Below are positions 1 through 7,443 of a stretch of 46,616 nt of DNA, in pieces. Positions within the stretch are counted from its first letter, which is position 1; each line of letters begins with the position of its first letter. The DNA is from Nocardia jejuensis NBRC 103114. GTDB taxonomy: Bacteria; Actinomycetota; Actinomycetes; Mycobacteriales; Mycobacteriaceae. The notes beneath the pieces are model-generated. The model was not told the origin of the DNA and did not search any database. It saw only the letters and a program-made list of their open reading frames with translations. Location: the NCBI RefSeq assembly GCF_001613145.1, contig NZ_BDBU01000067.1, positions 1 to 46,616 of the forward strand. Reading direction: 5' to 3'. Position numbers and translations under genes: made by a program.

Positions 1-213
1 GTGATGGGCAAGGATTCGGAGTTCCCGGGGCGCACCGGCTGGATCGCACCGGAGCACATCGACCCGTCCGGTACTCCGAAGGTGAACCATCGTCATCATC
101 CCGGGGAGATGCTCGCCGCTGCCCAAGCACGCCGTCTCGAGCGTAAGCGGCGTGAGAAAGTGTGCCGCCAAGGGTTGTTGGCGCATCGCGCGAAACCCTT
201 CCCACGCAGCTAG
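1..213 (+). CDS. Small unrecognised basic protein, possibly partial at the window start
   Basis: An open frame of 70 codons begins at the first base of the window with GTG followed by ATG and ends with TAG. The product is hydrophilic and rich in Arg, Lys and His, with a basic stretch (ARRLERKRREK) in the second half. I recognise no family. The upstream region is not visible, so the frame may continue further 5' and the true start and length are unknown. Random long frames are common at this GC content, so this could also be non-coding. Confidence 0.3.
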   Translation: MMGKDSEFPGRTGWIAPEHIDPSGTPKVNHRHHPGEMLAAAQARRLERKRREKVCRQGLLAHRAKPFPRS

Positions 214-363
214 CCTGCAAGGCCAGGGCTCCGACAACGTCGGTTTCAGCGCGCGAGCGGTAGTCGACAGGCCGGTTGAGTCGCGGCCGCGATGTCGGTG
301 GGCCGTGGCCATGACCGGCCACTCCGCCCCGTCCGACGCTCCCGGCGCAGATGGTGCGGAAAT

Positions 364-400
364 ACGAACGCCCGGCTGGTCGATGCAGCCGGGCGTTCGT
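364..400 (-). terminator. Perfect 15-bp hairpin, terminator of the phosphatase gene
   Basis: Positions 364-378 (ACGAACGCCCGGCTG) and 386-400 are exact reverse complements around a 7-nt loop. The hairpin starts 11 nt beyond the stop codon of the minus-strand gene ending at 412. There is no long U tract, as is usual for actinobacterial terminators. Confidence 0.75.
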
Positions 401-411
401 CGAAACCGTTG

Positions 412-1245
412 TCAGGACAGGAGTTTCGCCTTCAGGGCCGAGATGTCGGCGGGCGAGAGCTTCAGGCCGTCGCGGACGTAGTTGTCGAAGCTGCCGTAGG
501 TCTGGTTCGCCTGGTCGAAGGCGGAGTCCAGGGCCGCGGCCGAGACGCCGTTGAGGGCGTCGCCGTCCTGGGCGTTGCGGTAGTAGTTCGACAGGAGGTA
601 GTCGTAGGTGACCGTGTCGCGGTCCACGCCGAGAATGGTGAGCAGGACCGCGGAGGTCCAGCCGGTGCGGTCTTTGCCCGCGGTGCAATGGAAAAGGACC
701 GCGCCGGGGTTGGTCGCGATGTCGCGCAGGACGCCGGAGAAAGCCTCGTTCGCGCCGGGGGCGGTGATGAAGGCGCGGTACAGGTCGGTGCCCGCGGACA
801 GGGTGGACGCCATGACCTGCGGCGGAGCCTGGCCGATGACGTCGTCGTGGAACTCGGTCGCGCCGGCGGGGACCTTGTCCACGCCCATGAGCTGCTGCTC
901 CATGGTGGTGCGCAGGTCGTGCACGGAGCGGACGTCACGGCGGGTCAGCTCGGCCAGGTCCGCATCGGTGGCCTTGGTCAGTTCGCCGGTGCGGTAGACC
1001 AGGCCGGTGCGCACGGTGTGACCATCGGCGGTGCGGTAGCCGCCGGCATCGCGGGCGTTCACCACGCCCTGCAGGTTCAGCGAGCGCGCGTCGGTGTTCA
1101 CGAGCACGTTGCCGGTCGGGGCGGGCGGCTGGACCTGCTGCTGGGTGGCGGCGGGCGGGTCGGCCAGCGCGACGGTGGGCAGTGCGCCCAGCGACAGGGC
1201 CGCGCTCAACATCAGCGAGGCGCCGAGCGTGCGATTCACCTTCAT
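412..1245 (-). CDS. Exported tyrosine-protein phosphatase-like protein
   Basis: The 277-residue product has a typical Sec signal peptide (residues 1 to about 28, basic start, hydrophobic core, AxA-like end) and then a phosphatase domain. The signature HCTAGKDRTG places the nucleophilic Cys at 187 and the phosphate-binding Arg at 193 (CX5R). This and the upstream NARDAGGY motif fit the PtpB-like tyrosine/lipid phosphatase family (Y_phosphatase3) common in actinobacteria. The start at 1245 is preferred over a longer frame because AAAGGGAG lies 5 nt before this ATG and the signal peptide begins here. It likely dephosphorylates protein or phosphoinositide substrates outside the membrane; the substrate cannot be told. 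It is transcribed after zapE, but a hairpin separates the two, so it is probably a separate unit. Confidence 0.88.
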   Translation of the reverse strand: MKVNRTLGASLMLSAALSLGALPTVALADPPAATQQQVQPPAPTGNVLVNTDARSLNLQGVVNARDAGGYRTADGHTVRTGLVYRTGELTKATDADLAELTRRDVRSVHDLRTTMEQQLMGVDKVPAGATEFHDDVIGQAPPQVMASTLSAGTDLYRAFITAPGANEAFSGVLRDIATNPGAVLFHCTAGKDRTGWTSAVLLTILGVDRDTVTYDYLLSNYYRNAQDGDALNGVSAAALDSAFDQANQTYGSFDNYVRDGLKLSPADISALKAKLLS

Positions 1246-1311
1246 ACGAACTCCCTTTCGTCGAACACCCAGCTTGTGGCCGGGTGGTCGCCCGGCCGGT
1301 CGCCGGGCGGC

Positions 1312-1336
1312 GGGTCTCGCACAGGTCGCGAGACCC
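1312..1336 (-). terminator. Hairpin between zapE and the phosphatase gene
   Basis: GGGTCTCGC (1312-1320) and GCGAGACCC (1328-1336) form a perfect 9-bp stem with a 7-nt loop, 45 nt beyond the zapE stop. It sits between two minus-strand genes, so it probably ends zapE transcription before the phosphatase promoter. Confidence 0.55.
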
Positions 1337-1381
1337 AAGTCTGTGGCGCGGTCAGCGCGTGGCAGGGCCGCCGCCGACCGG

Positions 1382-2407
1382 TCAGGCCGCAGTCGCCGGG
1401 GCTTCGAAACGGGAGAGCGCGAGCAGACGCGAGATCGCGCGCAGGTACTTCTTGCGGTATCCGCCGTCCAGCATCTCCTGCGAGAAGATCTGGTCCAGTT
1501 TGGCTCCGGAGACGGTGACGGGTGTGCCCGCGTCGTAGAGGCGGTCGGCCAGCACCACCACGCGCAGCGCCACGGCCTGATCGGTCACCTGGTGCACGCC
1601 GGAGATGTACACCGCCGAGACCCCGTTGATCAGCGCGTTGTAGCGCGAGGGGTGCAGGGTGCTCAGGTGCGCGAGCAGCTCGTCGAAGTCGTCGAGCGTG
1701 GAACCCGGTGTGGCGGAGGCCTTCTCGACCAGCTGCTCGGGCGAGGCCGGCTCGGGGGCGGGCGGCAGGTCACGGTGTCGGTAGTCGGGGCCGTCGACGC
1801 GGATGGGCTCGAACAGCGCGCCCAGCTTCTTGATCTCGCGCAGGAAGTCCTGGGCGGCGAAACGGCCCTCGCCCAGCTGGCCGGGCAGTGTGTTGGAGGT
1901 GGCGACGATGGACACGCCGCGCGAGGTCAGCTCGGACAGCAGGCGGGACACCAGCATGGTGTCGCCCGGATCGTCGAGCTCGAACTCGTCGATGCACAGC
2001 ACGCTGTTGCCCGCGAGTCGCTCGACCGCGTTGTTGAAGCCGAGCGCGCCCACCAGATTGGTGACCTCGCCGAAGGTGCCGAAGGTCTTGGGCGCCGGGA
2101 CCGAGTGGTAGATCGAGGCCAGCAGGTGGGTCTTGCCCACGCCGAAGCCGCCGTCCAGGTACAGGCCGATGCCGGAGACCGGCTTCTTCTTCCCGAACAG
2201 GGGCTTCTTGGATGCCGCCTTGTGCAGCTTGGTCACCGCCCCGGCGAACTCCTCGGCCTTGCGCACGGCGGCGGCCTGCGAGGGTTCCTTCGGATCCGGG
2301 ATGTACGAAGCGAAGCTCACCTCGTCGAAGGTGGGCGGGGGGACCATCTGGGCCACCAGCTGGTCAGCCGGAACCTCCGGGTGGCGATCGACGAGGCGTT
2401 GTTGCAC
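1382..2407 (-). CDS. zapE: Cell division protein ZapE / AFG1-like ATPase
   Basis: The 341-residue product is an AFG1/ZapE family P-loop ATPase. Walker A is GGFGVGKTH (residues 86-94), Walker B is LCIDEFEL (about 137-144), and a sensor-like ATSNTLP follows at about 186. In proteobacteria ZapE destabilises FtsZ polymers and in mitochondria AFG1 acts in protein quality control; the actinobacterial role is less clear. The N-terminal region VPPPTFDEVSF is typical of actinobacterial members. The GTG start at 2407 is preceded by TACGCT with exactly 6 nt between, so a leaderless mRNA is likely. Only 17 bp separate it from the divergent RibD-like gene, the same arrangement as Rv2670c/Rv2671 in M. tuberculosis. 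Confidence 0.92.
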   Translation of the reverse strand: MQQRLVDRHPEVPADQLVAQMVPPPTFDEVSFASYIPDPKEPSQAAAVRKAEEFAGAVTKLHKAASKKPLFGKKKPVSGIGLYLDGGFGVGKTHLLASIYHSVPAPKTFGTFGEVTNLVGALGFNNAVERLAGNSVLCIDEFELDDPGDTMLVSRLLSELTSRGVSIVATSNTLPGQLGEGRFAAQDFLREIKKLGALFEPIRVDGPDYRHRDLPPAPEPASPEQLVEKASATPGSTLDDFDELLAHLSTLHPSRYNALINGVSAVYISGVHQVTDQAVALRVVVLADRLYDAGTPVTVSGAKLDQIFSQEMLDGGYRKKYLRAISRLLALSRFEAPATAA

Positions 2408-2424
2408 GCGGTTAGCGTACGGAC
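2408..2424. promoter_or_regulatory. Overlapping divergent -10 elements in a 17-bp spacer
   Basis: On the plus strand TAGCGT (2413-2418) is followed by 6 nt and GTG at 2425. On the minus strand TACGCT (complement of 2414-2419) is followed by 6 nt and GTG at 2407. The two hexamers overlap by five bases, so both genes appear to be read as leaderless mRNAs from one shared melting site. The -35 regions would lie inside the opposite coding sequences. Confidence 0.6.
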
Positions 2425-3213
2425 GTGGTGAGATCGGTTCTCATGCAGCGTATGCCCAATGCGATCCAGCTCACAGATCTCAGCCCCGACGAACTGGTGG
2501 GGCTGTACGCGTACCCGGCCGGACCCGCGGCGCCGTACATCCGGGTCAACTTCGTCACCAGCATCGATGGGGCGGTTTCGGTGGACGGGCGCTCCGGCGG
2601 GCTGGGTACGCCCGCGGACAAGCGGGTGTTCGGGTTGCTGCGGTCGCTGGCCGATGTGATCGTGGTGGGAGCGGGCACCGCACGGGCCGAGAACTACGGT
2701 GCCGCACACACGGATTCGACGCTGCGGACGCGGCTGTGGCATCACGGATTCGGCGGCGATCCCGACGGCGCCGCGCCCCGCGTCGCGGTCGTGACCTCGA
2801 GCGCCGCGCTGGATCCGACGAGCCGGTTGTTCACCGACACCGGCGCGCGGCCGATCGTGATCACCACCTCCGCCGCGCCCGCCGAGAACAAGCGGGCCCT
2901 CGCCGAGGCGGGCGCGCAGGTGATCGAGGCGGGCGAGGCGACGGTCTCCGCCGACCGACTACGGGACGCGCTCGCCGAACTCCGATTGCGGCGGGTGCTG
3001 TGCGAGGGCGGACCGGCGCTGTTCGGTGATCTGATCACCGCCGGAGCAGTGGACGAACTGTGCCTGACGGTGTCTCCGATGCTGGTCGCGGGGACGGAGC
3101 GGCGAATCGCCGTGTCCCCCAATGCCATGCCCACACCGATGCACTGCAGGCATCTCGTGTTCGCCGAGGACGGCACGATTCTCACCCGATGGGAACGCTC
3201 GCACACCCGGTAA
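2425..3213 (+). CDS. Pyrimidine reductase family protein (RibD C-terminal domain)
   Basis: The 262-residue product is a single RibD_C/DHFR-fold domain without the deaminase half of RibD. Typical motifs are IRVNFVTSIDGAVSV near residue 40 (substrate/NADPH strand), a GAGTARAENYG loop (82-92) and CEGGPALFGDL (193-203) that binds the cofactor phosphates. The M. tuberculosis counterpart Rv2671 is reported to bypass dihydrofolate reductase when overproduced, so pteridine or riboflavin-precursor reduction are both possible here. I chose GTG at 2425 because TAGCGT-N6 precedes it; ATG at 2443 or 2452 are alternatives. It is divergent from zapE. Confidence 0.88.
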   Translation: MVRSVLMQRMPNAIQLTDLSPDELVGLYAYPAGPAAPYIRVNFVTSIDGAVSVDGRSGGLGTPADKRVFGLLRSLADVIVVGAGTARAENYGAAHTDSTLRTRLWHHGFGGDPDGAAPRVAVVTSSAALDPTSRLFTDTGARPIVITTSAAPAENKRALAEAGAQVIEAGEATVSADRLRDALAELRLRRVLCEGGPALFGDLITAGAVDELCLTVSPMLVAGTERRIAVSPNAMPTPMHCRHLVFAEDGTILTRWERSHTR

Positions 3214-3249
3214 GTGAAACCGGCCGCCGGACCTGGCAGGCTGTAGCGC

Positions 3250-4812
3250 ATGCGCTGGACTCGGGCCGCTCTGCTGGCGTCGACACTTTCGGTACTGGTG
3301 ACCACCGGCTGCGGAGCCGGACCCTCGGACCGTCCCGCCGTCGCGGTCGAACGCCCGCATCAGGCCGGGGCCGTGGAGACCACCGCGCCCGCCGATGCGA
3401 CGCCGCCCGCGCCCGAGGTGCCCAAATCCGAACTGAGCTGGCACGAATGCACCGTGCCGACCTTCAACCTGCTGGGACTGGGCACACCGCCCACCGGACT
3501 CATCCTCGATTGCGCGGAATACACCACGCAGGTCGACGCGGCCGGGGCCGTCGGCGGCAATTTCCGCAACGCGGCCATGCGCGCCCGCTATGACCGCACC
3601 CCCAAGGATGCCGCCCCGCTGGTGCTGACCTCGGGCTCGGACCGCTCCTCTACCGCGACGCTGGCCGGGCTCGCCGCAGGGTCCGGCAGTGCGCTGCTGG
3701 CGGCGCGGCCCGTGGTCGCGGTGGATCGGCGCGGCATCGGCAGCTCACAGGCGGTCAGCTGCCTGACCAACGAACTGCGCGACAAGCTCGGCAATCAGGC
3801 CCAGTTCACGCGCGGCACAACCGATCCCGTCGACGCGGTCGCCACGGCCAGCAAGGACGCCACGGTCGCGTGCCTGGACTTCCTGTCCCCCGCCCAGGGC
3901 ACCTTCGACGCCGCGCACGCCGCGGACGACATCGAACAGCTGCGCAAGCAGTGGCAGGTCGATCACATCGGGCTGTTGAGCACCGGGTCCGGATCGGCCG
4001 TCGCGGTCAACTACGCGCGCAAGTACGGCGATCACCTCGGGCGGCTGGTGCTCGACTCGCCGCAGGCGATCGGGCTCGACGCGGTGGGTCGCACCGAACT
4101 GCGGGTGCAGGGTCAGGAAGCCGCGCTCACCGCGTTCGCGCAACGATGCGTGGCGCTGAACTGCTCGCTCGGTGCGGATCCCCCTGCGGCCGTGCTGGAT
4201 CTGGTGAACCGGGCCGGTAGCGGCGGGTTCGGGGATCTGTCGGCGGCGGCGCTGGTCACCACGATCAGTGGCTACCTGGGAGATTCGCGTACGGCACAGA
4301 ATCCGCAGATCACCGAGTTCGCCGACGCGCTCTCGGCGCTCGGGCGCGGGGACCGCGGGGCGATCACGCCGTTCGTGCAGCGCCAGACCACGGCCATCGC
4401 CAACGACGGCGAATTCGTGAATCGATGCAGCGACAACACCGAACCCGCCACGCCCGGACGCGCCAAGGAACTCGGGACCGCATGGGGCACGAAGTATCCG
4501 GTGTTCGGCAAGACCGCGGCCATCGATCTGATGACCTGCTCGGCATGGCCGGCCGCCGCGCCGTCGCCCGCGCTCGCCAAGTTCGACAAGCCGGTGCTGG
4601 TGCTCGGCGGCAGCGCCGACCCGGTGACCGGACAGGACGGGCGGGCATCGGTGACCGGCGCGCTCGGCGCGGCCGGAGCCCGCGCGGCCACGGTGGTGTG
4701 GCAGGGATGGGGGCATCCGACCTTCGCGCACTCCGGGTGCGCGCAGCAGGCCGTATCGGACTACCTGGGCAACGGCAAGCTGCCCGCCGACGGAACCGCC
4801 TGCCCGGCCTGA
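3250..4812 (+). CDS. Secreted alpha/beta hydrolase lipoprotein (tripeptidyl aminopeptidase-like)
   Basis: The 520-residue product begins with a lipoprotein signal peptide whose lipobox ends at Cys21 (VTTGC), followed by a Pro/Ala-rich linker and an alpha/beta-hydrolase fold with a C-terminal TAP-like domain. The oxyanion/strand region reads VVAVDRRGIGSS (about 155-166), the acid is probably the Asp of GGSADPVTG and the base the His of GWGHPTF. The nucleophile elbow reads STGSG (244-248) where family members have GxSxG, so the Ser is one residue out of register and activity is uncertain. Position after the RibD-like gene matches Rv2672, annotated as a possible secreted protease. It starts 36 nt after the previous stop and is probably attached to the envelope. 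Confidence 0.85.
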   Translation: MRWTRAALLASTLSVLVTTGCGAGPSDRPAVAVERPHQAGAVETTAPADATPPAPEVPKSELSWHECTVPTFNLLGLGTPPTGLILDCAEYTTQVDAAGAVGGNFRNAAMRARYDRTPKDAAPLVLTSGSDRSSTATLAGLAAGSGSALLAARPVVAVDRRGIGSSQAVSCLTNELRDKLGNQAQFTRGTTDPVDAVATASKDATVACLDFLSPAQGTFDAAHAADDIEQLRKQWQVDHIGLLSTGSGSAVAVNYARKYGDHLGRLVLDSPQAIGLDAVGRTELRVQGQEAALTAFAQRCVALNCSLGADPPAAVLDLVNRAGSGGFGDLSAAALVTTISGYLGDSRTAQNPQITEFADALSALGRGDRGAITPFVQRQTTAIANDGEFVNRCSDNTEPATPGRAKELGTAWGTKYPVFGKTAAIDLMTCSAWPAAAPSPALAKFDKPVLVLGGSADPVTGQDGRASVTGALGAAGARAATVVWQGWGHPTFAHSGCAQQAVSDYLGNGKLPADGTACPA

Positions 4813-4907
4813 GCCCGACCCGCTGACAATCGGGGCTCGACCGGCGAGTCTCGTGCGCGCCACGGCACGCCAACGACGGGTCCCCGCACCCGTGACGGTG
4901 AGTTCCG

Positions 4908-6218
4908 GTGTACCGTGCCCGAGTGTTCCTTCGCCAGCTCGAGCCCCGCACGGCTCGCACGACCTCCGAGGTTCTGAACTTCGCGCTGTGGCCGTTCGCG
5001 GTCCTCACGGTGCTGAACCGGGTGATCATCAAGGCGGTCAACTACAACATCACCGACGACTTCAAGCCGGTGTACAACGCCTCGCTGGCGTTCCTCAACC
5101 ACAAGCCGGTGTACGGCGCCAACTTCGACTCCGTCGATCCGCACTACCTGTACCCGCCCAGCGGGACGCTGCTCATCTCGCCGCTGGCGGTCATCGATCC
5201 GGAGAAGTCGCGCTGGTGCTTCATCCTGCTCAACGCGGCGGCGATCATCCTGGCCGGTTATCTGCTGCTGCGGCTGTTCAAGTTCAGCGTGCGCTCGGTC
5301 GCCGCGCCCGCGCTGCTGCTGGCCATGTTCGCCTCCGAGACCGTGACGAACACACTGGTGTTCACCAATGTCAACGGCTGCCTGCTGCTCGCGGAGGTCG
5401 GGTTCATCCACCTGATCCTGCAGCGCAAGGATCTGTGGGCGGGCGTGGTGCTGGGGTTGACGATCTCGATCAAGGGACCGCTGCTCGCGCCGCTGCTGTT
5501 CATTCCGCTGGTGCGCGGGCAGTGGAAGGTGTTCCTCACCGCCCTGGGCGTACCGGTGGCGCTGAACCTGATGGCGTGGCCGTTCATCGTGGACTACAAG
5601 CAGTTCTGGACGCACACGCTGCCGTACCTGACCGAGTCGCGGGACTACTTCAACAGCGCGATCGTCGGCAATGCCGGGTACTACGGCGTCGCGGACTGGC
5701 TGACCTGGACCATCCGAATCGCGATGGGGCTCATGGTCCTCGCCACACTGTGGATCCTGTACCGCTACTACCGCGATGACGAGGTGTTCTTCGTCTGCAC
5801 CATCACCGGCCTGGTGCTCACCGCGACGCTGCTGCTCGGTTCGCTGGGTCAGATGTACTACTCGATGTTCCTGTTCCCGATGCTGATGACGGTGGTGCTG
5901 CGCAATTCGGTGATGCGCAACTGGCCGGCCTGGGTCGCGGTGTTCGGATTCATGTCGTACGACAAGTGGCTCTCGGATCAGTGGCAGAGTTTCGGGCGCA
6001 CGCTCGAATACCTGCGCACCACCTTCGGCTGGGGACTGCTGCTCATCGTGGCGTTCTGCGTGCTGGGCGAGCGATACCTCGCCGCACGACGGGCCGGGAC
6101 GCTCGAGCCGGGCAAGTCGCTGGATCCGGCGTGGATGCATCCCGAGACGGCAGCGCCCGTGGTGCCCGCCTCGCGGAACGGGCATACCCGGGACACCATC
6201 GCCGAACCGGTCGGCTGA
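4908..6218 (+). CDS. aftC: Arabinofuranosyltransferase AftC (GT87 family)
   Basis: The 436-residue product is a polytopic membrane protein with about ten or more hydrophobic segments, matching the DUF2029/GT87 family of decaprenylphosphoryl-arabinose-using transferases. The acidic pair in the first extracytoplasmic loop (ITDDFKPVYNASLAF, about residues 46-60) and the PHYLYPPSGTLL motif are typical. AftC adds alpha-1,3 branches in arabinogalactan and lipoarabinomannan, so this gene points to a mycolate-type envelope. Start GTG 4908 is chosen because GGTGAG lies 5 nt upstream; GTG 4923 is an alternative. Gene order (after an Rv2672-like gene, before msrB) is that of Rv2673. A strong hairpin follows the stop. 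Confidence 0.88.
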   Translation: MYRARVFLRQLEPRTARTTSEVLNFALWPFAVLTVLNRVIIKAVNYNITDDFKPVYNASLAFLNHKPVYGANFDSVDPHYLYPPSGTLLISPLAVIDPEKSRWCFILLNAAAIILAGYLLLRLFKFSVRSVAAPALLLAMFASETVTNTLVFTNVNGCLLLAEVGFIHLILQRKDLWAGVVLGLTISIKGPLLAPLLFIPLVRGQWKVFLTALGVPVALNLMAWPFIVDYKQFWTHTLPYLTESRDYFNSAIVGNAGYYGVADWLTWTIRIAMGLMVLATLWILYRYYRDDEVFFVCTITGLVLTATLLLGSLGQMYYSMFLFPMLMTVVLRNSVMRNWPAWVAVFGFMSYDKWLSDQWQSFGRTLEYLRTTFGWGLLLIVAFCVLGERYLAARRAGTLEPGKSLDPAWMHPETAAPVVPASRNGHTRDTIAEPVG

Positions 6219-6238
6219 AAACCCCTTCCGATACACCG

Positions 6239-6269
6239 ACGGCCCGCCGACTCGACTTCGGCGGGCCGT
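6239..6269 (+). terminator. Perfect 12-bp terminator hairpin after aftC
   Basis: ACGGCCCGCCGA (6239-6250) and TCGGCGGGCCGT (6258-6269) pair perfectly around a 7-nt loop, 21 nt beyond the aftC stop, followed by TCGCGTCTCTC. Confidence 0.8.
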
Positions 6270-6350
6270 TCGCGTCTCTCCCCGTGCAGCTGGGAGGGTC
6301 GGGAGCGATCGGAACGAGACGCCGATCGATGCGCGTATTAGCGTGGGAGC

Positions 6351-6794
6351 ATGAGTTCCGACGCTGATACCTCGCTACCGGCACCGCGCATCCAGCTCAC
6401 GCCGCAGGAGTGGCGCGCCAAGTTGAGCCCGGACGAGTACCGGGTGCTGCGGGAAGCCGGCACCGAACGCGCCTTCACCGGTGAATACACCGACACCGAG
6501 ACCGACGGGGTGTACGAATGCCGGGCCTGCGGGACCGAATTGTTCCGCAGCGGTGAGAAATTCCACTCGCACTGCGGCTGGCCGTCGTTCTTCGATCCGG
6601 CGAAATCCGAGGCGGTGATCCTGAAGACCGACGACACACTGGGCATGCGCCGCGTCGAGGTGCTGTGCGCCAACTGCCACAGCCATCTGGGGCACGTGTT
6701 CGAGGGCGAGGGGTACCCGACGCCCACGGACAAGCGCTACTGCATCAACTCCATCTCCCTGCGGCTGAAGCCCGCACCGGGCTCCGACGGCTGA
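6351..6794 (+). CDS. msrB: Peptide-methionine (R)-S-oxide reductase MsrB
   Basis: The 147-residue product is a single SelR/MsrB domain, which reduces methionine-R-sulfoxide in damaged proteins. The zinc site is formed by two CxxC pairs, C57/C60 (YECRACGTELF) and C106/C109 (LCANCHSHLGHVF). The catalytic Cys is C131 in KRYCINS. HSHCGWPSF (72-80) carries a further Cys typical of the family. The ATG at 6351 follows TAGCGT plus 6 nt, so the mRNA looks leaderless. The order after aftC matches Rv2674. It is convergent with the metallophore-like operon, whose likely terminator overlaps its last codons. Confidence 0.95.
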   Translation: MSSDADTSLPAPRIQLTPQEWRAKLSPDEYRVLREAGTERAFTGEYTDTETDGVYECRACGTELFRSGEKFHSHCGWPSFFDPAKSEAVILKTDDTLGMRRVEVLCANCHSHLGHVFEGEGYPTPTDKRYCINSISLRLKPAPGSDG

Positions 6795-6807
6795 ACCGCC
6801 GAAGCCC
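6779..6807 (-). terminator. Probable terminator of the eleven-gene operon, overlapping msrB 3' end
   Basis: GGGCTCCGACGG (6779-6790) and CCGCCGAAGCCC (6796-6807) enclose a 5-nt loop. Read as a minus-strand transcript, all twelve pairs form with two G-U wobbles, while the plus-strand transcript has two C/A mismatches. This favours a terminator for transcription arriving from the operon ending at 6919. It overlaps the msrB stop codon. Confidence 0.5.
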
Positions 6808-6850
6808 GGTCGCCGACCCGGGCCCCGGCGGCGCCGATCGGGAGCTGTAC

Positions 6851-6927
6851 CGCGGGGTCGACCAGCGCCGGGTCGATTCAGCGCCGGGTCGACCAGTGCC
6901 GGGTCGACCAGTGCCGGGTCAACGCAG
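6851..6927. repeat. Five-copy 15/16-bp tandem repeat across the GNAT stop codon
   Basis: Five imperfect units run end to end: 6851-6865, 6866-6881, 6882-6896, 6897-6911 and 6912-6927, with consensus CGCCGGGTCGACCAG. The last unit contains the stop codon (6919-6921) of the minus-strand acetyltransferase. It looks like a young slippage expansion between convergent genes. Confidence 0.8.
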
Positions 6928-7443
6928 TGGAATCTCCAGGTGGACCGTCTGGAAGCGGCGCTCGGGCGCGCGATCGTCGTGGACGATGACGCCGAGCGAC
7001 TTCCAGAAATCCAGCGCACCCGGCACACTCGCATCCGTATGCAGGTAGAGACGCTCGAAAACCGTTGTCCCGCGCGCGAAGTCGATGGCTCGCCGCACCA
7101 GCTCGGTGGCCAGCCCACGGCGGCGGTGCTCGGCGCGGACATAGACGCGGAACAGCTGGGCGGTGCTGTGATCCGGATAACGGTCCGCGAGCCAGGCCGG
7201 GTGCGGCGGGATTCGTGGGCCGCGCGCCCGGATCGCCGTGGTCGCGACGACCTGGTCGTCGTGGCGAGCCACCCACAGTCGCTGCCGAGGGTGGCAGAGG
7301 TAGGCGCGACCCGGGTCGATGACATCGTCGTGATGTTCGGGCAGGTAGCCGTAGCCCAGGTCGGTGTAGAAGGTGTCGAGCATGACGCTGCGCGCGCCCG
7401 CCAGGTCGTGCGGCAGCGCCTCGCGGACGACATAATCGCTCAT
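6919..7443 (-). CDS. GNAT family N-acetyltransferase, last gene of the metallophore-like operon
   Basis: The 174-residue product has a GNAT fold. The acetyl-CoA motif A reads FRVYVRAEHRRRGLATELV, where RRRGLA is the pyrophosphate-binding loop, and a LYLHTDASVPGALDFWKSLG segment gives the usual late strand and helix. The ATG overlaps the TGA of the lipoprotein gene (ATGA, 7440-7443), so it is translationally coupled to the operon. It could acylate an amino group on the proposed metallophore or protect against it; the substrate is not evident. A tandem repeat runs through its stop codon. Confidence 0.82.
   Translation of the reverse strand: MSDYVVREALPHDLAGARSVMLDTFYTDLGYGYLPEHHDDVIDPGRAYLCHPRQRLWVARHDDQVVATTAIRARGPRIPPHPAWLADRYPDHSTAQLFRVYVRAEHRRRGLATELVRRAIDFARGTTVFERLYLHTDASVPGALDFWKSLGVIVHDDRAPERRFQTVHLEIPLR

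Noticed and set aside
292..1518. Long plus-strand open frames opposite the phosphatase and zapE genes
   Set aside because: They mirror real minus-strand genes, are low-complexity Arg/Gly/Val-rich and show no family motifs; long shadow frames are expected at this GC content.
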